The position numbers and the translations under genes are program-made. DNA of 64,000 nucleotides from the NCBI GenBank assembly GCA_016716665.1, contig JADJVH010000006.1:124001-188000 (forward strand), written 5' to 3'. Shown here piece after piece: positions 8,466 to 16,940 of this stretch; positions within the stretch are counted from its first letter, which is position 1, and each line of letters begins with the position of its first letter. Below the pieces are notes generated by a model that was not told the origin of the DNA, did not search any database, and worked only from the letters and a program-made list of their open reading frames with translations. The DNA comes from Candidatus Opimibacter iunctus. GTDB lineage: Bacteria; Bacteroidota; Bacteroidia; Chitinophagales; Saprospiraceae.

Positions 8466-9469
8466 CTATCATCCTCTATCTGGTGCAGGTGACCACTTGC
8501 CTGGCCATCTTCTACGGATTCTATCATCTCTTCCTGAGGAAGGAAACCCTTTTTCACACCAACAGGATGTACTTGATGTCTACGCTCATCGTCAGCCTGA
8601 TCCTACCCGCCGTCAAAATATATGTTGATGCCCAACAAGCAGCTTCTAATGTGGTGGTTGCCTCCTCCGTATACGTTGGAAACTATATGCATCAGTTCTC
8701 AGCTACTATTTCTACCCCCCATGCTAAAGCCATTCCCTGGTTTAAAATCCTGGGGGCGATCTACCTCACAGGTGTCGCTGTGATGGCAACCAGGTTACTT
8801 CTTGCGTTCAAGCAGATCCTGGAGATCAGGAAGGAGGGAGAGAAATCGACTATCAATGGTCATACCTGTGTCCTCTCAGAAAAAGTCAGAAGTCCATTTT
8901 CTTTTTTCAATACCATCTACCTGCCCACTGACCATGACTTTAATGAGGATGAACTCAATGAAGTGATCGCACATGAAATGGCGCATGTCAGTGGATGGCA
9001 TACCTGGGATGTCCTGCTGATGGAATTGCTGTGTGTCAAGCTGTGGCCCAGTCCTATGATCTACCTGTACCGGAAATCACTCAAGGAAGTACATGAGTAT
9101 GTGGCAGATGCTGCAGTATTGAAAGAGACCCCTTGGGAAAATTATGCCCAGCTCCTGGTGAGCCAGCAGCATAACCAATTGCAGAATATACTCTCTAACC
9201 AACTGATCTATTCACAACTTAAAAAACGATTGCTCATGATGAACAAGGAACGTTCAGGTTTTGCAGCAAGGTACAAGTACCTTGGCTTTATTCCAGTCCT
9301 GCTGGTTGCGTTATTGTTTTTCTCATTCAGGGAGAAACCAATCTCAGTGGAAGCCCAAGCGCTTAGTGACCATCTGGTCCAGGAAACGGATACTGTCATA
9401 TTGTATTTGACAGATGATAAAGAGTTTTCATTGGATCACAGGAAGTCTCCAAAGACGAAATCGAATTAA
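8462..9469 (+). CDS. M56 family (BlaR1-like) membrane metallopeptidase, N-terminal part of a frameshifted gene
   Basis: A 335-residue polytopic membrane protein: transmembrane helices at about residues 1-20, 35-52, 95-115 and 275-292. The zinc-peptidase motif HEMAH (about residues 169-173) is followed by HEYVADA with a further ligand/active-site acidic residue. It is the partner of the overlapping BlaI repressor. The last about 15 residues do not look natural. One extra T in the TTTT run at 9425-9428 would join this frame to the next ORF through E-F-F-I-G-S-Q-E-V-S, which reads smoothly as a continuous protein. I therefore see 8462-10779 as one gene of about 770 codons interrupted by a single-base deletion. 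Confidence 0.88.
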   Translation: MTIILYLVQVTTCLAIFYGFYHLFLRKETLFHTNRMYLMSTLIVSLILPAVKIYVDAQQAASNVVVASSVYVGNYMHQFSATISTPHAKAIPWFKILGAIYLTGVAVMATRLLLAFKQILEIRKEGEKSTINGHTCVLSEKVRSPFSFFNTIYLPTDHDFNEDELNEVIAHEMAHVSGWHTWDVLLMELLCVKLWPSPMIYLYRKSLKEVHEYVADAAVLKETPWENYAQLLVSQQHNQLQNILSNQLIYSQLKKRLLMMNKERSGFAARYKYLGFIPVLLVALLFFSFREKPISVEAQALSDHLVQETDTVILYLTDDKEFSLDHRKSPKTKSN

Positions 9470-9474
9470 AGGTT

Positions 9475-10779
9475 ATGGAAGCCACCAAGGGTATGTCTGA
9501 CCCGGTCGTGATTGTAATGCCAGAAAATTCAAAAGAGGTAACTGTCGGTGAGTTGGCTGACATCATGCAGGTAGGAACAAAAATGCATATGAACTGGATA
9601 GGGCTTATCGATGATGAAGGAAAATTTGACGCATTTAAGTCAGCTATAAAAGATGGTGATTTTGTTTTTACGGGAGATACCTTGGATGAAACGACTGTAG
9701 TCGCATACAGAAAAAACAAGCTCCTTCCCGCTGCAGTATCAAGTCTGCAACTACAGGATCATGAGTCTCCTGTATTTCCCGGTTGCAGGGGCATCACGGC
9801 TAGCGAGCAAGACCAATGTGGCACGACTAAACTCTGGGAATATATCAATGCAAACCTGGTCTATCCAGAGCCCTTAAGGAAAGCAGGCATACAAGGAGTG
9901 GTAGTGGTTAAGTTTACCGTGAGCAGTGATGGATTGGTTAAGGATGTTTCTATTTCAAAGTCACTTCAGCCTGACGCTGATGATGTGGTCATGAAGATCG
10001 TAAATGACATGAACACCAAGGTTGGCAAGTGGCAACCCGCTATGAAGGAAGGAAAGCCAATCGATGCCGAGTTGTGTCTGCCCGTAAAATTTGCTTTAAA
10101 TGACGACGATTCACCAAAGGAAGTCCTCACCGAGGTTGACGAACTGCCGAGGTTTCCGGGATGCGAGCACATTGATAATGCCGATGAACGGAATGCATGC
10201 GCTTCACAGAAATTGTTTGAGTTTATATATTCTAATATTAAATATCCAAAGGAAGCCAGGGATCGCAATGTTGAAGGGATGGGTATCATCCAGTTTGTTG
10301 TCAATGAAGAAGGGAGTATTTCAGATATTAAAGTTGTACGCTCACCGGGCATAGAGATAAATGAAGAATTACTACGGATCATGAATACCATGGCAGCATT
10401 ACCTGGCAAATGGGTGCCAGCCCGCAAGGAAGGAAAGCCCGTTGCTTTTCAATTTACTCTGCCGGTCAAGTTTAAACTGCAGGATGATGACACTGCTAAG
10501 CAATCATCGACTGAGCCTGCCACAGAAGCTGTAAAGCAAAATACTGTGGAAGTTTTCCCGAATCCTGCTAGGGAAACTATCTCTGTAAGTATTTTCGAGG
10601 GTGCGCATACGCTAAAAGTATTTGATACCTCAGGCAACCTCGTTATGACGCAAAAAATACCTTCCGACCTGATAGATAAGGAGAAGATCAATGTCTGGGG
10701 ATTAAAGCCCGGCCATTACGTGGTGCAGGTCATAGGGGAAGGGAAGGCCCAATCGGGAGCCTTCACTGTAGTTAAATAA
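9475..10779 (+). CDS. C-terminal part of the M56 protein: two TonB-like domains and a T9SS-type tail
   Basis: A 434-residue frame with no signal peptide of its own. It opens with a segment resembling the ExbD/TolR periplasmic fold (PVVIVMPENSKEVTVGELAD). Two TonB C-terminal-like domains follow at about 91-210 and 222-345; each starts with FPGC and ends with GKW-P-KEGKP and LPVKF, so they are an internal duplication. The last about 75 residues (VEVFPNPARETISVS ... GLKPGHYVVQV) match the type A sorting tail of T9SS cargo. The ATG at 9475 is probably internal: the upstream frame is open and continuous with the M56 gene after adding one T at 9425-9428. How a T9SS-like tail fits on an inner-membrane protein is unclear. 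Confidence 0.8.
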   Translation: MEATKGMSDPVVIVMPENSKEVTVGELADIMQVGTKMHMNWIGLIDDEGKFDAFKSAIKDGDFVFTGDTLDETTVVAYRKNKLLPAAVSSLQLQDHESPVFPGCRGITASEQDQCGTTKLWEYINANLVYPEPLRKAGIQGVVVVKFTVSSDGLVKDVSISKSLQPDADDVVMKIVNDMNTKVGKWQPAMKEGKPIDAELCLPVKFALNDDDSPKEVLTEVDELPRFPGCEHIDNADERNACASQKLFEFIYSNIKYPKEARDRNVEGMGIIQFVVNEEGSISDIKVVRSPGIEINEELLRIMNTMAALPGKWVPARKEGKPVAFQFTLPVKFKLQDDDTAKQSSTEPATEAVKQNTVEVFPNPARETISVSIFEGAHTLKVFDTSGNLVMTQKIPSDLIDKEKINVWGLKPGHYVVQVIGEGKAQSGAFTVVK

Positions 10780-10801
10780 ATGCTGACACCAGAAATAGCA
10801 T

Positions 10802-10834
10802 TTGCGGGACAGGTAACATTTACCTGTCCCGCAA
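10802..10834. terminator. Strong hairpin between convergent genes
   Basis: TTGCGGGACAGGTA (10802-10815) and TACCTGTCCCGCAA (10821-10834) form a perfect 14-bp stem with a 5-base loop, followed by TTGTTTTA. It sits between the M56/TonB gene and the convergent PBP1A gene and may end both transcripts. Confidence 0.75.
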
Positions 10835-10877
10835 TTGTTTTAGAAGGATCTGACAAGCCATTTATGGCTATTACACA

Positions 10878-13301
10878 TTAATCCCCTTTAGGGTCTTCCT
10901 CTTTCTTTCCGAAAATATCCTCAATGAGTTTTCCTATACCACTCCGTCGCTCTTCTTTCAGGACAAACTTCCTCGGTCCGAGGTAAGTGGAGTCTCTCGT
11001 TACGCCGGGCTCAACATTGAGTTCCTCTAATTCACTTTCTTCAAGTGTGAAAGGACATTCATTGATCCATTTGTACTCAGCGGGCCAGTAGGAATTGAAG
11101 TACGCATCGTAGGTTGAATCTGCCTGGAGCTTCTTTAGAAATTCAGCCCATATAGGGAGAGCTGTCTTACTCCCCATGCCATCTCTCAGGGAATTGAAGC
11201 TCACTCGCCGGTCAAAACAACCGACCCATGTGCCTGCAATAAATTTTGGCGTATAGCCCACAAATAGACCATCTGAATGGAATTGGGACGTACCGGTCTT
11301 CCCTGCAAAAGCGCCGCGTATATCGTATTCCGGATACCGGATGACAGAGGCCGTACCACGATCTACCACATTTGCCAGCATCTGGTTGATGATGCCGCAG
11401 GTCTCGGCGGTAAAAACGCCTGTAGTTGGCTCAGGCTTGAATTCCTCGAGTACAGTGCCATCCTGATCTTCAATCCTGGTGATGAAGTAATAGGGCCTGT
11501 GTGCGCCTCTATTGAGGAACGTGTTGTAGGCACTGACCAGTTCCATTAAGGTGACTTCTGCAGTGCCCAGGGCAACTGATGGGATAGGCCTTATTTCACC
11601 TTTTATGCCCATACGCCTTGCCCGCTGGATCACATTATCTATTCCCGCATCAAGGATGACCTGCACTGCTATAGTGTTGATACTCTTTGCCAGGGCTCCA
11701 TTGAGCGAATAGATGCCTTCATATAGTCCATCCGCATTGCCCGGAGACCACCCATCAAACTGAGGGTAAGCAATCCGCCTGTTGGCATAGTACGTGCAAG
11801 GATCCATTCCCTGGTCTATAGCAGTGGCATACACGAATGGCTTAAAGGAAGAACCCGGATGGCGTGGAGTCTGGGCATAATCAATATTAAATTGCTCTGC
11901 ATCATTTCCACCTACCCAGGTCATCACACCACCTGTCTTTGGATCGATTGCCACCACTGCGCCTTGAAGGGTACTCAGGTTATGCTTGATACTGTCCATT
12001 GGAGAGGCAGTGGTATCTACCAACCCATTCCAGGTCCACCATTTCATTGGAATAGCCACATTCAGGGAATCTGTGATCTGTTCTTCCGTATACCCTTTCG
12101 CTTTTAATGCCTGGTATCGCGGTGAGCGTTCAACCGCATCTTTCAATGGAGCCTCATAGGGTTTCCAGTCAGTAAATTGTTGGTCAAAATTCTGTTGAAG
12201 CTTTGATAAATGAATCTTCAGGGCTTCCTCTGCATATTGCTGCATGCCAAAGTCAATCGTAGTATAGATTCTCAATCCATCCGTATTGAGATTGTACGGC
12301 TGCCCATCGGGCTTGGTATGTTTTTCACACCACTCGAGGAGTATCGGACGAATGTGGTTTCTGAAATAGAGAGCGATACCTTCTGAATCTGTATTCCGTT
12401 GGTAGGAGAGGTTTAAGGGAATACGGCTCAGCGAATCATAGCTGAGGGAATCAATCATTCCATTGACCTTCATCTGGTTGAGCACTACGTTCCTCCTGGT
12501 GAGGGCCCTGTCCGGAAAATTATTTGGATTGTAATAACTGGTGGCCTTGAGCAGCCCGACCAACATGGCACATTCTTCAATATTCAACAGGTCAGCTGTC
12601 TTTGAATAGTAGCGGTCTGCAGCAGCATCCAGGCCGTAAATATTTTCACCAAAAGGCACTGTGTTGATATAAAAGGTAAGCAGTTCCTCTTTGGTGTACA
12701 CATCTTCAAGCCTGGTGGCAATGATAAACTCCCTGAACTTGTTGACCAGCATCGAAGCGACAAAGAAATCCTTGCGTGGAAAAAGGTTTTTGGCAAGCTG
12801 TTGTGATAAGGTGCTACCCCCACCTGCACTTTCCTGGCCCATCAGCATGCGCTTAACAAATACCCGCATCCAACTCCTGAAATCTATACCAGTGTGTGTC
12901 CAGAATCTTGAATCCTCTGTAGCAATCAGGGAATTCATAAAGGCAGGAGGGATATCTTCAAATTTAAGGGTATTCCTGTTTTTGGTGTAATACTTACCCA
13001 TCAGCTTTCCGTCCACGCTATAGATTTTTGAAGCCTCGGGCTGGCGTATGCTAAGCAGGGTCTTTTTATTGGGTACTGAACCAAACAGCCCCATCCAGGT
13101 AAAGAGGAATACCAGTAGCAGCAGTCCAATGATCCCCAGTAGGGCATAGACCCCTTGCATAAACCATCGCTTGCGTTGTTTCGGATCCTTCAGGCCGGTG
13201 ACAATACGCTTGGGCAAGGTTGCAATAAAAGTTACAATCCGCTTTGGCAGGGATTGAAGGTTAGTTAGTATGGTCTCTTTTTGGATATCAGGTAGTTTCA
13301 T
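10878..13301 (-). CDS. Class A penicillin-binding protein (PBP1A-type)
   Basis: An 807-residue bifunctional peptidoglycan synthase. A cytoplasmic tail and membrane anchor (about residues 51-73) precede a GT51 glycosyltransferase domain (EDSRFWTHTG and GGSTLSQQLAKN, about 125-190). The transpeptidase domain has all three active-site motifs: SSFK (SxxK), SIN (SxN) and KTGT. The sequence is intact. It starts six bases after the stop of the htrA-like gene, so the two are almost certainly co-transcribed. It polymerises and cross-links glycan strands at the periplasmic face of the inner membrane. Confidence 0.96.
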   Translation of the reverse strand: MKLPDIQKETILTNLQSLPKRIVTFIATLPKRIVTGLKDPKQRKRWFMQGVYALLGIIGLLLLVFLFTWMGLFGSVPNKKTLLSIRQPEASKIYSVDGKLMGKYYTKNRNTLKFEDIPPAFMNSLIATEDSRFWTHTGIDFRSWMRVFVKRMLMGQESAGGGSTLSQQLAKNLFPRKDFFVASMLVNKFREFIIATRLEDVYTKEELLTFYINTVPFGENIYGLDAAADRYYSKTADLLNIEECAMLVGLLKATSYYNPNNFPDRALTRRNVVLNQMKVNGMIDSLSYDSLSRIPLNLSYQRNTDSEGIALYFRNHIRPILLEWCEKHTKPDGQPYNLNTDGLRIYTTIDFGMQQYAEEALKIHLSKLQQNFDQQFTDWKPYEAPLKDAVERSPRYQALKAKGYTEEQITDSLNVAIPMKWWTWNGLVDTTASPMDSIKHNLSTLQGAVVAIDPKTGGVMTWVGGNDAEQFNIDYAQTPRHPGSSFKPFVYATAIDQGMDPCTYYANRRIAYPQFDGWSPGNADGLYEGIYSLNGALAKSINTIAVQVILDAGIDNVIQRARRMGIKGEIRPIPSVALGTAEVTLMELVSAYNTFLNRGAHRPYYFITRIEDQDGTVLEEFKPEPTTGVFTAETCGIINQMLANVVDRGTASVIRYPEYDIRGAFAGKTGTSQFHSDGLFVGYTPKFIAGTWVGCFDRRVSFNSLRDGMGSKTALPIWAEFLKKLQADSTYDAYFNSYWPAEYKWINECPFTLEESELEELNVEPGVTRDSTYLGPRKFVLKEERRSGIGKLIEDIFGKKEEDPKGD

Positions 13302-13307
13302 GAATGA

Positions 13308-14429
13308 TCAAAGGGAGGAATCTAATGTGACGGTAAGGCTTGTAGTCTGTGTTTTGCGCTTTACCTTCAATTGGATCTGTTCGCCAGGTTTATATTTTTC
13401 AAGTGTAAGAAACAAATCATTATTCGATTCAATAGGGTCACCGTTTATGTCAATGATCAGGTCTCCCATGATGACTTCTCCACTGGCTGACCTACGGGTT
13501 GGCAGCACTCCGCCTTTTGCCGCTCCGCTGCCAGGGGTGACCGCCATCACCATTGCCCCCTTCATTTCCATCCGGTCTACAATTTGCTGCTGTACCAGGT
13601 CAATTCCAAGTACCGGACGCCTTACTTCGCCAAACTTGATCAGGTCCGGCACCACCCAATTTACGACATCCACCGGAACTGAAAAGCCAATACCTGCATA
13701 AGCACCCGAAGGACTATAAATCGCCGTATTAACGCCAATCAGTCTGCCGGAGATGTCCAATAGAGGACCTCCTGAATTACCCGGGTTGATGGCGGCGTCT
13801 GTCTGGATGACATCCCGGATAGGAATCTGGGCTGCCGATTGAATCTCTCTTCCAAGCGCAGAGATGATTCCAGTGGTCAGGGTCTGGTCAAGACCGAAGG
13901 GATTACCTATTGCGAAAACAGATTGACCAACTTTCAGGTCATGCGAGGTGCCTACAGAGATAGGCTGGAGTTTGGATGTTGATTTTATTTTAAGTACGGC
14001 CAGATCTTTTCTTGGTTCAATGCCGACGACTTCAGCATCCCACGTCGTCTGGTCAGACAGCGTTACTTTGGCACTGTAGGCATCTTTGATGACGTGGAAA
14101 TTGGTAACGATATAGCCTCTGTCATCCCAAATAAAACCCGATCCGGTTCCTGCCGGTATCTCATATACATTCCTTGACCAGTAATCCTGCCTGACCATGG
14201 TGGTGGTGATGTAGACCACAGAAGGAGCAGCTTTTTCAAACAAGGATATGGTGGTTTCCTCCGAAGTGCTGACAATCTGTACAGGATCAGGTGTCCTTGA
14301 AGAAGATGCAGGTTCATTTCCCTCCGAAAGAGGAGTAACGGGAGCTGTTTTTTCCCACCGACATTGGATCAGCAATCCAATGAACAGGCCCAGTATCAAA
14401 CTCAATCCCCCGATCCAAATTTTGCTCAT
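13308..14429 (-). CDS. HtrA/DegP-like trypsin-type serine protease with PDZ domain
   Basis: A 373-residue membrane-anchored periplasmic protease. The ATG at 14429 gives an N-terminal anchor (about residues 3-22). The protease domain carries the full triad: His in TNFHVIKDA, Asp in RKDLAVLK, Ser in NPGNSGGPLLD. One PDZ domain follows (about 275-370, containing GDLIIDINGDPIE). A single PDZ resembles DegS more than DegP, but a sigmaE-type role should not be assumed. It is six bases upstream of the PBP1A gene, suggesting a shared envelope-maintenance operon. An in-frame longer start (14471) would put 14 poorly matching residues before the anchor. Confidence 0.93.
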   Translation of the reverse strand: MSKIWIGGLSLILGLFIGLLIQCRWEKTAPVTPLSEGNEPASSSRTPDPVQIVSTSEETTISLFEKAAPSVVYITTTMVRQDYWSRNVYEIPAGTGSGFIWDDRGYIVTNFHVIKDAYSAKVTLSDQTTWDAEVVGIEPRKDLAVLKIKSTSKLQPISVGTSHDLKVGQSVFAIGNPFGLDQTLTTGIISALGREIQSAAQIPIRDVIQTDAAINPGNSGGPLLDISGRLIGVNTAIYSPSGAYAGIGFSVPVDVVNWVVPDLIKFGEVRRPVLGIDLVQQQIVDRMEMKGAMVMAVTPGSGAAKGGVLPTRRSASGEVIMGDLIIDINGDPIESNNDLFLTLEKYKPGEQIQLKVKRKTQTTSLTVTLDSSL

Positions 14430-14624
14430 ATGAAGGTGATTATTCAAATAAGGGTAAGTTGCAAAGATCAAAATATTCCGTTCAGTTAACAGGGCTCCTG
14501 AGATAGTAGTTTATTAATAAAATCTAAATCTTGCAGCATACCCCGGTCAACGGATACTAAATGACGTTTCCGGGTGGTTATTTCGTATATTACGGATATA
14601 GAAAAGTTATAATTACGTTTGAGT

Positions 14625-16094
14625 ATGAACCTGAAGAGAAATAAATGGATGGTAAAGGCATCCATCACCTGTTTGTTTTTTACCCTGATGAGTTGCGCCG
14701 TCAATCCTGTATCCGGAAAGAAACAATTGGCCCTGATGTCCGAGCAACAAGAGATTGCCCTTGGCGCAGAATCGGATCCCCAGATCATAGCAGAGTTTGG
14801 ATTGTATGACAATCCTGAGATCCAGCAATTTATTGATAAGCATGGACAGGAGATGGCAGCCATATCACACCGGCCTAATCTGAAATACCAGTTTCGCATT
14901 CTTGACTCTCCGGTCGTCAATGCGTTTGCTGTACCAGGCGGTTATGTCTATTTTACCAGAGGCATCATGGCTTATTTCAATGATGAAGCTCAGTTTGCAG
15001 GCGTACTGGGACATGAAATAGGGCATATTGCCGCAAGGCACTCTGTAGATCAATATACAAAAAGCATATTGGGCCAGGTAGTATTGATCGGAGGCATGGT
15101 TGTCTCCAAGGATTTCAGGGCCTTTGCGGAGGAAGCTGATATGGCTATGCAATTACTTTTCCTCAAGTACAGCCGGGATCATGAGAGCCAGTCTGACCAG
15201 CTTGGTGTAGAATATTCAACCAAGGTGGGCTATGATGCAAATGAAATGGCCGACTTTTTCAAAACCCTGAAACAACTCAGTGTTCAGCCAGATGGGAGTG
15301 AGATTCCTACGTTTTTATCAACCCACCCTGATCCATTGGACCGCTATGCGAAAGTCGGAGAAGCAGCTACAGAATGGCAGGCCAAAGTGGCAACACCCCC
15401 ATACAAGATCAACAGGGATGCCTATCTAAGGATGGTGGATGGCATCGTCTATGGAGAGGATCCTCGTCAGGGCTATGTGGAGAACAGCGTCTTTTATCAT
15501 CCGGAATTGAAGTTCCTGTATCCGGTCCCTGCAAACTGGGAGTTGGTCAATAGTCCTTCACAGGTGCAGATGGCTCCGGCAGATGGCAAGGCACTGATGT
15601 TGCTGACCGTAGCACAAGGCAATACACTCCAGGCAGCTGCAGCCAAGGATACTGCTGACCTTCATCTTAAAGTAACAGGTAGCAGGCAGGTTACGATCAA
15701 TGGTTTTCAGGCTTTGGAAGTCATGTCAAAGCAGGTAAGCCAGGATCCTTCCACTGGTCAACAGAGTGAGATTACCGTACAAAGTGTTTACATCCAATAT
15801 GGCAAGATGATCTATGTCTTTCACGGCGTAGCTGCTCCAGTTGATTTTCAATCCTATAAAGCTTTTTTCGACAAGACGATGTATGGATTTAAAGAGTTGA
15901 AGGACCAGGCAAAGATCAATGTGACACCTGAACGGATAAAGGTCGTTGCAGTGAAAAAGACTGGAACACTGGGACAGGCATTTAATGACTATGGAATTAT
16001 GACCAGCCGGCAAAGGGAATTGGGGATAGTCAATGGAAAGGATGTCACTGACCCGGTCGGGCAGGGGGATTTAATTAAAATATTTACTAAATAG
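14625..16094 (+). CDS. M48 family metalloprotease lipoprotein (BepA/YfgC-like)
   Basis: A 489-residue lipoprotein peptidase. The signal peptide ends in the lipobox LMSC (cysteine near residue 24), followed by AVNPVSGKKQL, a sequence typical of this family. The zinc site is GHEIGHIAARH with the third ligand in the downstream HESQSDQLGVEY segment. The C-terminal half (about 270-489) is a non-catalytic extension ending in a short domain with TLGQAFNDYG. Homologues degrade or assist folding of outer-membrane proteins. It is divergent from the htrA-PBP1A operon. Confidence 0.92.
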   Translation: MNLKRNKWMVKASITCLFFTLMSCAVNPVSGKKQLALMSEQQEIALGAESDPQIIAEFGLYDNPEIQQFIDKHGQEMAAISHRPNLKYQFRILDSPVVNAFAVPGGYVYFTRGIMAYFNDEAQFAGVLGHEIGHIAARHSVDQYTKSILGQVVLIGGMVVSKDFRAFAEEADMAMQLLFLKYSRDHESQSDQLGVEYSTKVGYDANEMADFFKTLKQLSVQPDGSEIPTFLSTHPDPLDRYAKVGEAATEWQAKVATPPYKINRDAYLRMVDGIVYGEDPRQGYVENSVFYHPELKFLYPVPANWELVNSPSQVQMAPADGKALMLLTVAQGNTLQAAAAKDTADLHLKVTGSRQVTINGFQALEVMSKQVSQDPSTGQQSEITVQSVYIQYGKMIYVFHGVAAPVDFQSYKAFFDKTMYGFKELKDQAKINVTPERIKVVAVKKTGTLGQAFNDYGIMTSRQRELGIVNGKDVTDPVGQGDLIKIFTK

Positions 16095-16162
16095 TAGATT
16101 ATCAGCTAATTACGGGCTTATTTTGACCAAGCGGCGTGAATGAAAGAAGAAAGCCCGTATTA

Positions 16163-16194
16163 TTTGATTATTCCGGAGAAGAATCTTACCTTTG
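16163..16194 (+). promoter_or_regulatory. rpsU promoter
   Basis: TTTG (16163-16166), 20 bases, then TACCTTTG (16187-16194) gives a full match to the Bacteroidota -33/-7 promoter. Predicted initiation near 16201 leaves about a 20-base leader before the rpsU ATG at 16221. It also argues against an upstream in-frame ATG at 16140, which would lie before the promoter. Confidence 0.7.
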
Positions 16195-16220
16195 CCCCGC
16201 TAAAAATTTTTGTATACCGC

Positions 16221-16415
16221 ATGCTGATCATCGAAGTAAAAGAAACAGAATCAATCGACCGCGCCCTCAAGAGGTACAAGCGTAAAGTTCAAAACGTTAG
16301 ACTTATTCAGGAGCTTCGTCGCCGTAAGGAGTTTGTTAAGCCCTCTGTTTCAAGGCGCAACCAGGTCCTCAAGGCTGTCTATAAGACAAAGAAGCAGGCT
16401 GAGGAGCAGGCCTGA
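16221..16415 (+). CDS. rpsU: 30S ribosomal protein S21
   Basis: A 64-residue basic protein with the S21 signature MLIIEVKETESIDRALKRYK followed by RRRKEFVKPS. An in-frame extension to 16140 exists, but S21 proteins begin at this methionine and the promoter lies between the two candidates. S21 is the small-subunit protein near the anti-Shine-Dalgarno region; in Bacteroidota it is linked to the SD-independent initiation also suggested by the lack of SD sites across this window. tRNA-Leu follows 117 bases downstream. Confidence 0.96.
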   Translation: MLIIEVKETESIDRALKRYKRKVQNVRLIQELRRRKEFVKPSVSRRNQVLKAVYKTKKQAEEQA

Positions 16416-16532
16416 TCACCTGGTCATTCAGGGATCATTGCCTCATTATTGTATATTCTCTCCAATCTTTGCGATTAAATTGGTACTTGATTGTTATGTC
16501 AAGTATCTATTAATATTACATTTGCATTACCT

Positions 16533-16618
16533 GCCCGGGTGGTGAAACAGGTAGACACGCAGGACTTAAAATCCTGTGGCCAGAAATGGCCGTGCCGGTT
16601 CGATTCCGGCTCCGGGTA
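16533..16618 (+). tRNA. tRNA-Leu (anticodon TAA)
   Basis: An 86-base cloverleaf. The acceptor arm GCCCGGG pairs with TCCGGGT (two G-U pairs). The D-arm contains GGTGGTGAAACAGGTAGAC, and the anticodon stem CAGGA/TCCTG encloses CTTAAAA, giving anticodon TAA. The long variable arm (TGGCCAGAAATGGCCG) is typical of class II leucine tRNA, and the T-arm is GCCGG-TTCGATT-CCGGC. The discriminator base is A and the 3'-CCA is not encoded. Confidence 0.96.
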
Positions 16619-16664
16619 CTTCATTAGAATTTCACAGAGACCGCTATTCTTGGTTTGGGATAAA

Positions 16665-16790
16665 GATAAAGGGCCTGCGAATGCAGACACCCATAAACGA
16701 TTGGCATCTCTGTTTGGCTTATTAGGGGTTTTCGGCCACGCAGATTCAGGATGCCCTTTCTAAAGGGATTTGCGCAGGCTCTTTTTTTTT
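16665..16790 (+). ncRNA. Candidate structured small RNA, 6S-like rod, with U-tract terminator
   Basis: The 320-base gap between tRNA-Leu and the LpxH-like gene holds no convincing ORF but contains nested complementarity. AAAGGGCCTGCG (16668-16679) pairs with CGCAGGCTCTTT (16773-16784), 12 bp with one G-U. GGCATC (16703-16708) pairs with GATGCC (16750-16755), and shorter CTG/CAG and GGC/GCC pairs lie inside. The outer 3' arm runs into nine consecutive T residues from about 16782. A 7-of-8 match to the -7 element (TTGGTTTG, 16650-16657) would place initiation about where the outer stem begins, but no -33 TTG is seen. The rod-with-bubbles shape resembles 6S RNA; identity is unproven. The rest of the gap up to 16940 shows nothing recognisable. 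Confidence 0.35.
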
Positions 16791-16940
16791 CCTTCAGCCG
16801 CTTCACCATCTTCGTTCCTTTACGGATATTTTTCATACCGCGCTACCATACAATTTTCAATTGTTTTACCACACTGCTCCTGTATTTTACAATCAGGCGA
16901 AACATGACGTATAAATTTGCTGGTAATCAGTCAATTTTAT

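Noticed and set aside
14614..14621. TACGTTTG as a -7 promoter for the M48 gene
   Set aside because: No TTG at the right distance, and the predicted start site would fall inside the coding sequence (ATG at 14625).
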